Shown one piece after another: positions 62,033 through 64,000 of a stretch of DNA of 64,000 nt (positions are counted from its first letter, which is position 1; each line of letters begins with the position of its first letter). The notes under the pieces are model-generated. The model made no database searches. It was not told the origin of the DNA and worked only from the letters and a program-made list of their open reading frames with translations. A program made the position numbers and the translations under genes. Source of the DNA: Microbulbifer aggregans (GTDB lineage Bacteria > Pseudomonadota > Gammaproteobacteria > Pseudomonadales > Cellvibrionaceae). Where the stretch lies: contig NZ_CP014143.1 of assembly GCF_001750105.1 (NCBI RefSeq), positions 3,069,501 to 3,133,500 of the forward strand, read 5' to 3'.

Positions 62033-63766
62033 GTGAAAGCGTTACGTTTCACATTGATTTTCTGTCTGCTCATGATCGGCTGCGCGGAGAAAGGCGACGC
62101 CGAACAGAAAGCAGTGAGCAACAGCCGCCCTGCCCCGAGCGCTCAGGAACAAGAGAATACAAATGCAGCTGAGGCGCAGCAGGCGAGCGCAAGCAAGGAG
62201 AGCCCTGCAGGCACCCAGCGCGATGAGCCAGTCACCCCGGCCAAACCGGTGAAGGGAGGCAAACCCAATATCCTCGTGATCTGGGGTGACGATATCGGCT
62301 GGACCAACCTATCTGCCTATGAACAGGGTGTCATGGGATACCGGACCCCCAACATCGACCGTATTGCCAATGAGGGCGCGATATTCACCGATCATTATGC
62401 ACAACCCTCCTGTACCGCGGGACGGGCAGCATTCATTACCGGGCAGTACCCCATCCGTTCCGGCATGACCACAGTCGGCCAGCCCGGAGACAGCCTGGGC
62501 CTGCAAAAGGAGTCGCCAAGCCTGGCGGCAGTGCTGAAGAAAGTCGGTTATCGAACCGGACACTTCGGCAAGAACCACCTGGGGGATCGCAACGAGCACC
62601 TGCCGACAGCGCATGGCTTTGACGAATTCTTTGGCAACCTGTACCACCTCAACACCCAGGAAGAATCAGAACAACGTGACTACCAGAATTTCGGCAAGGC
62701 ATTTTCCGGTGACCTGGAAACCTACGAGAAACAATTTGGCACCCGTGGAGTCATCCATTCGATCGCCACTGATGAAATGGACGATACAGAAGACCCGCGT
62801 TTTGGCGTAGTAGGGAAACAAAAGATCGAGGATACCGGACCATTGACCCAGAAGCGGATGCACAACTTTGACAGTGAAGAGGTCATCCCGCGCGCACTGA
62901 AGTTCATGGAACAAGCGAACGATGCCGGGGAGCCGTTCTTTGTCTGGTTGAACACCAGCCGTATGCATCTCTATACCCGCATCGATGACAAGTGGTTACG
63001 TGAGGTCGAGAAGTACACCAGCGAGGCCGATTACCACGGCGCGGGTATGCTGCAGCACGATCACGATATCGGTCTGGTACTGGACTGGCTCGATGACAAA
63101 GGGCTGGCCGATAGCACTATCGTCATTTACAGCACTGACAACGGGCCCGAGCACTCCAGCTGGCCCCATGGCGCTACCACCCCCTTCCGGGGCGAAAAGA
63201 TGACCACTTACGAGGGCGGTGTTCGCGTACCCATGATGGCGCGCTGGCCGGGAAGAATCCCCGCTGGCAGAGAGCTGAACGGTATTCAGGGGCACCAGGA
63301 CCTGTTTACAACCCTGGCCACCGCCGCCGGTGTCAACGATGTCGCTGAGCAGATGCTTCAGGAAAAGAAACAGTATATCGATGGTGTGAACAACCTCCCC
63401 TACTGGACGGGTGAGGTGGAAGAGTCCGCCCGCAACCACATCTTTTATTACTACGAGAGCAAGCTTACTGCAGTACGCATGGGGCCCTGGAAATTCCACT
63501 TTTCCACCAAGGAAGACTACTACGCCAACGTGATACCACGGACAGTACCGCTGGTATTCAATCTCCGAATGGACCCCTATGAAAGCTACTTCTCCAAGGA
63601 CTCCTACGGGCACCTGATGCAGAAGGTCTCGTGGCTGATCCAGCCCATGGGTGTACTGATGCAGCAGCACTTGCAGTCTCTGAAAGAGTACCCCCCCGTA
63701 CAGGGTGGCAAGAGCTTCGACATGTCCAATGTGGTTGAGGAGTTTATCAACAAGTCCAAGCAGTAA
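62033..63766 (+). CDS. Lipoprotein arylsulfatase
   Basis: 577 residues. GTG start (GGGAG upstream) with a lipoprotein signal [12 protein letters not shown] (lipobox MIGC, Cys about 17), then a Gln/Ala/Ser-rich linker. Sulfatase family: [18 protein letters not shown] with the metal Asp-Asp, and [24 protein letters not shown]. Cys127 in CTAGR fits the CxAxR/CxPxR type formylglycine site, so the enzyme needs a formylglycine-generating enzyme. Later HFGKNHLGD and [15 protein letters not shown] hold other active-site residues. It hydrolyses a sulfate ester, presumably from an algal or other sulfated compound in the envelope. Upstream 212 bp diverge from the CDF gene. Confidence 0.93.
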   Translation: MKALRFTLIFCLLMIGCAEKGDAEQKAVSNSRPAPSAQEQENTNAAEAQQASASKESPAGTQRDEPVTPAKPVKGGKPNILVIWGDDIGWTNLSAYEQGVMGYRTPNIDRIANEGAIFTDHYAQPSCTAGRAAFITGQYPIRSGMTTVGQPGDSLGLQKESPSLAAVLKKVGYRTGHFGKNHLGDRNEHLPTAHGFDEFFGNLYHLNTQEESEQRDYQNFGKAFSGDLETYEKQFGTRGVIHSIATDEMDDTEDPRFGVVGKQKIEDTGPLTQKRMHNFDSEEVIPRALKFMEQANDAGEPFFVWLNTSRMHLYTRIDDKWLREVEKYTSEADYHGAGMLQHDHDIGLVLDWLDDKGLADSTIVIYSTDNGPEHSSWPHGATTPFRGEKMTTYEGGVRVPMMARWPGRIPAGRELNGIQGHQDLFTTLATAAGVNDVAEQMLQEKKQYIDGVNNLPYWTGEVEESARNHIFYYYESKLTAVRMGPWKFHFSTKEDYYANVIPRTVPLVFNLRMDPYESYFSKDSYGHLMQKVSWLIQPMGVLMQQHLQSLKEYPPVQGGKSFDMSNVVEEFINKSKQ

Positions 63767-63801
63767 TTTGAGGGCTAGATCAACCCTGGCCAGCGCCGTG
63801 T

Positions 63802-63831
63802 TCTGACCTGGCAGTTCACTGCCAGGTCAGA
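63802..63831 (+). other. Long perfect hairpin between sulfatase and alcohol dehydrogenase
   Basis: Perfect 13-bp stem TCTGACCTGGCAG / CTGCCAGGTCAGA around TTCA, 35 bp after the sulfatase stop. No U-run follows, so it may be a terminator without U-tract or an mRNA stability element. Confidence 0.55.
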
Positions 63832-63860
63832 CGGAATTCCGTAAAGGACGAATAAACCCA

Positions 63861-64000
63861 ATGAGCACCATGCAATCCGTCGTTTTACGCAGCGGCAAGA
63901 TTCAGCTGGAAAAAGCGGAGATGCCAACTCCGGGGCCAGGACAAGTATTGGTCAAGTCCCTCGCCTGTGGCATCTGCGGTTCCGATCTTCACTTGACTCG
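63861..64000 (+). CDS. Zinc-binding alcohol dehydrogenase, 5' fragment
   Basis: First 46 codons visible, running off the window. MSTMQSVVLRSGKIQLEKAEMPTPGPGQVLVKSLACGICGSDLHLT matches the N-terminal GroES-like domain of the medium-chain dehydrogenases; CGICGSDLH contains the catalytic-zinc Cys. Substrate cannot be told from this part. Confidence 0.85.
   Translation, partial: MSTMQSVVLRSGKIQLEKAEMPTPGPGQVLVKSLACGICGSDLHLT

Overview
The window reads as a stable, gene-dense stretch (about 60% G+C) of a free-living, probably marine gammaproteobacterium. Supporting genes are cmoA/cmoB/cmoM, rsmJ, greB, slyX, a GC-adapted sdaA, a DcaP-type porin, a one-gene PreP-like M16 protease and an arylsulfatase. 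Gene content and style resemble Microbulbifer and relatives, but I cannot place the species from sequence alone. I saw no rRNA or tRNA gene, insertion sequence, integrase, prophage or CRISPR array.

Layout. 1-2.6 kb: end of an RND-type efflux operon on the minus strand (adaptor cut by the window edge, plus TolC-like lipoprotein). 3-10.3 kb: glutaryl-CoA dehydrogenase, a TRIC/YadS-type channel, a lipoprotein alpha/beta-hydrolase, a DcaP-like porin followed by a secreted glutaminase, and a mercaptopyruvate sulfurtransferase. 10.4-15.5 kb: msrA with a methyltransferase, a porin, a membrane J-domain protein, and a minus-strand set cmoM / MazG-like pyrophosphohydrolase / DUF599. 15.7-22 kb: PreP-like protease, cmoA, cmoB, sdaA. 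With cmoM, three enzymes of wobble-uridine cmo5U/mcmo5U tRNA modification lie within 7 kb. 22-32 kb: mostly minus-strand housekeeping and unknown genes: rsmJ with a repeat-built tail, a SpoIIAA-like protein, two small exported or anchored unknowns, an OmpA-type lipoprotein, slyX, an EstB-like hydrolase and a Kv-type channel with a zinc ribbon. A 624-bp AT-rich gap with DnaA-box-like sequences and an 831-residue apparently catalytically dead M48-like membrane protein also lie here.

32-43.5 kb is the main catabolic island. A TetR regulator diverges from SDR, acyl-CoA carboxyltransferase, acyl-CoA dehydrogenase, methylglutaconyl-CoA-hydratase-like, biotin carboxylase/BCCP and second acyl-CoA dehydrogenase genes. 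The order matches atuB-C-D-E-F of the Pseudomonas acyclic-terpene (citronellol/geraniol) pathway, rather than liu of leucine breakdown. A nearly identical 18-bp palindrome lies in the TetR/SDR divergent promoter (32933-32950) and 10.5 kb away in front of a BKACE (beta-keto acid cleavage) gene (43429-43446). This suggests that BKACE belongs to the same regulon and may carry out a carbon-carbon cleavage step whose usual enzyme is absent here.

43.5-64 kb: S9 peptidase with greB, copA-copB copper resistance, a MgtC/DUF4010 membrane protein, an overlapping pair of unknown genes, and a three-gene ABC export cassette (ATPase, FtsX-type permease, adaptor). These are followed by a secreted S9 peptidase, an SDR, NAD-malic enzyme, a cation diffusion facilitator, a lipoprotein arylsulfatase and the first part of a zinc alcohol dehydrogenase.
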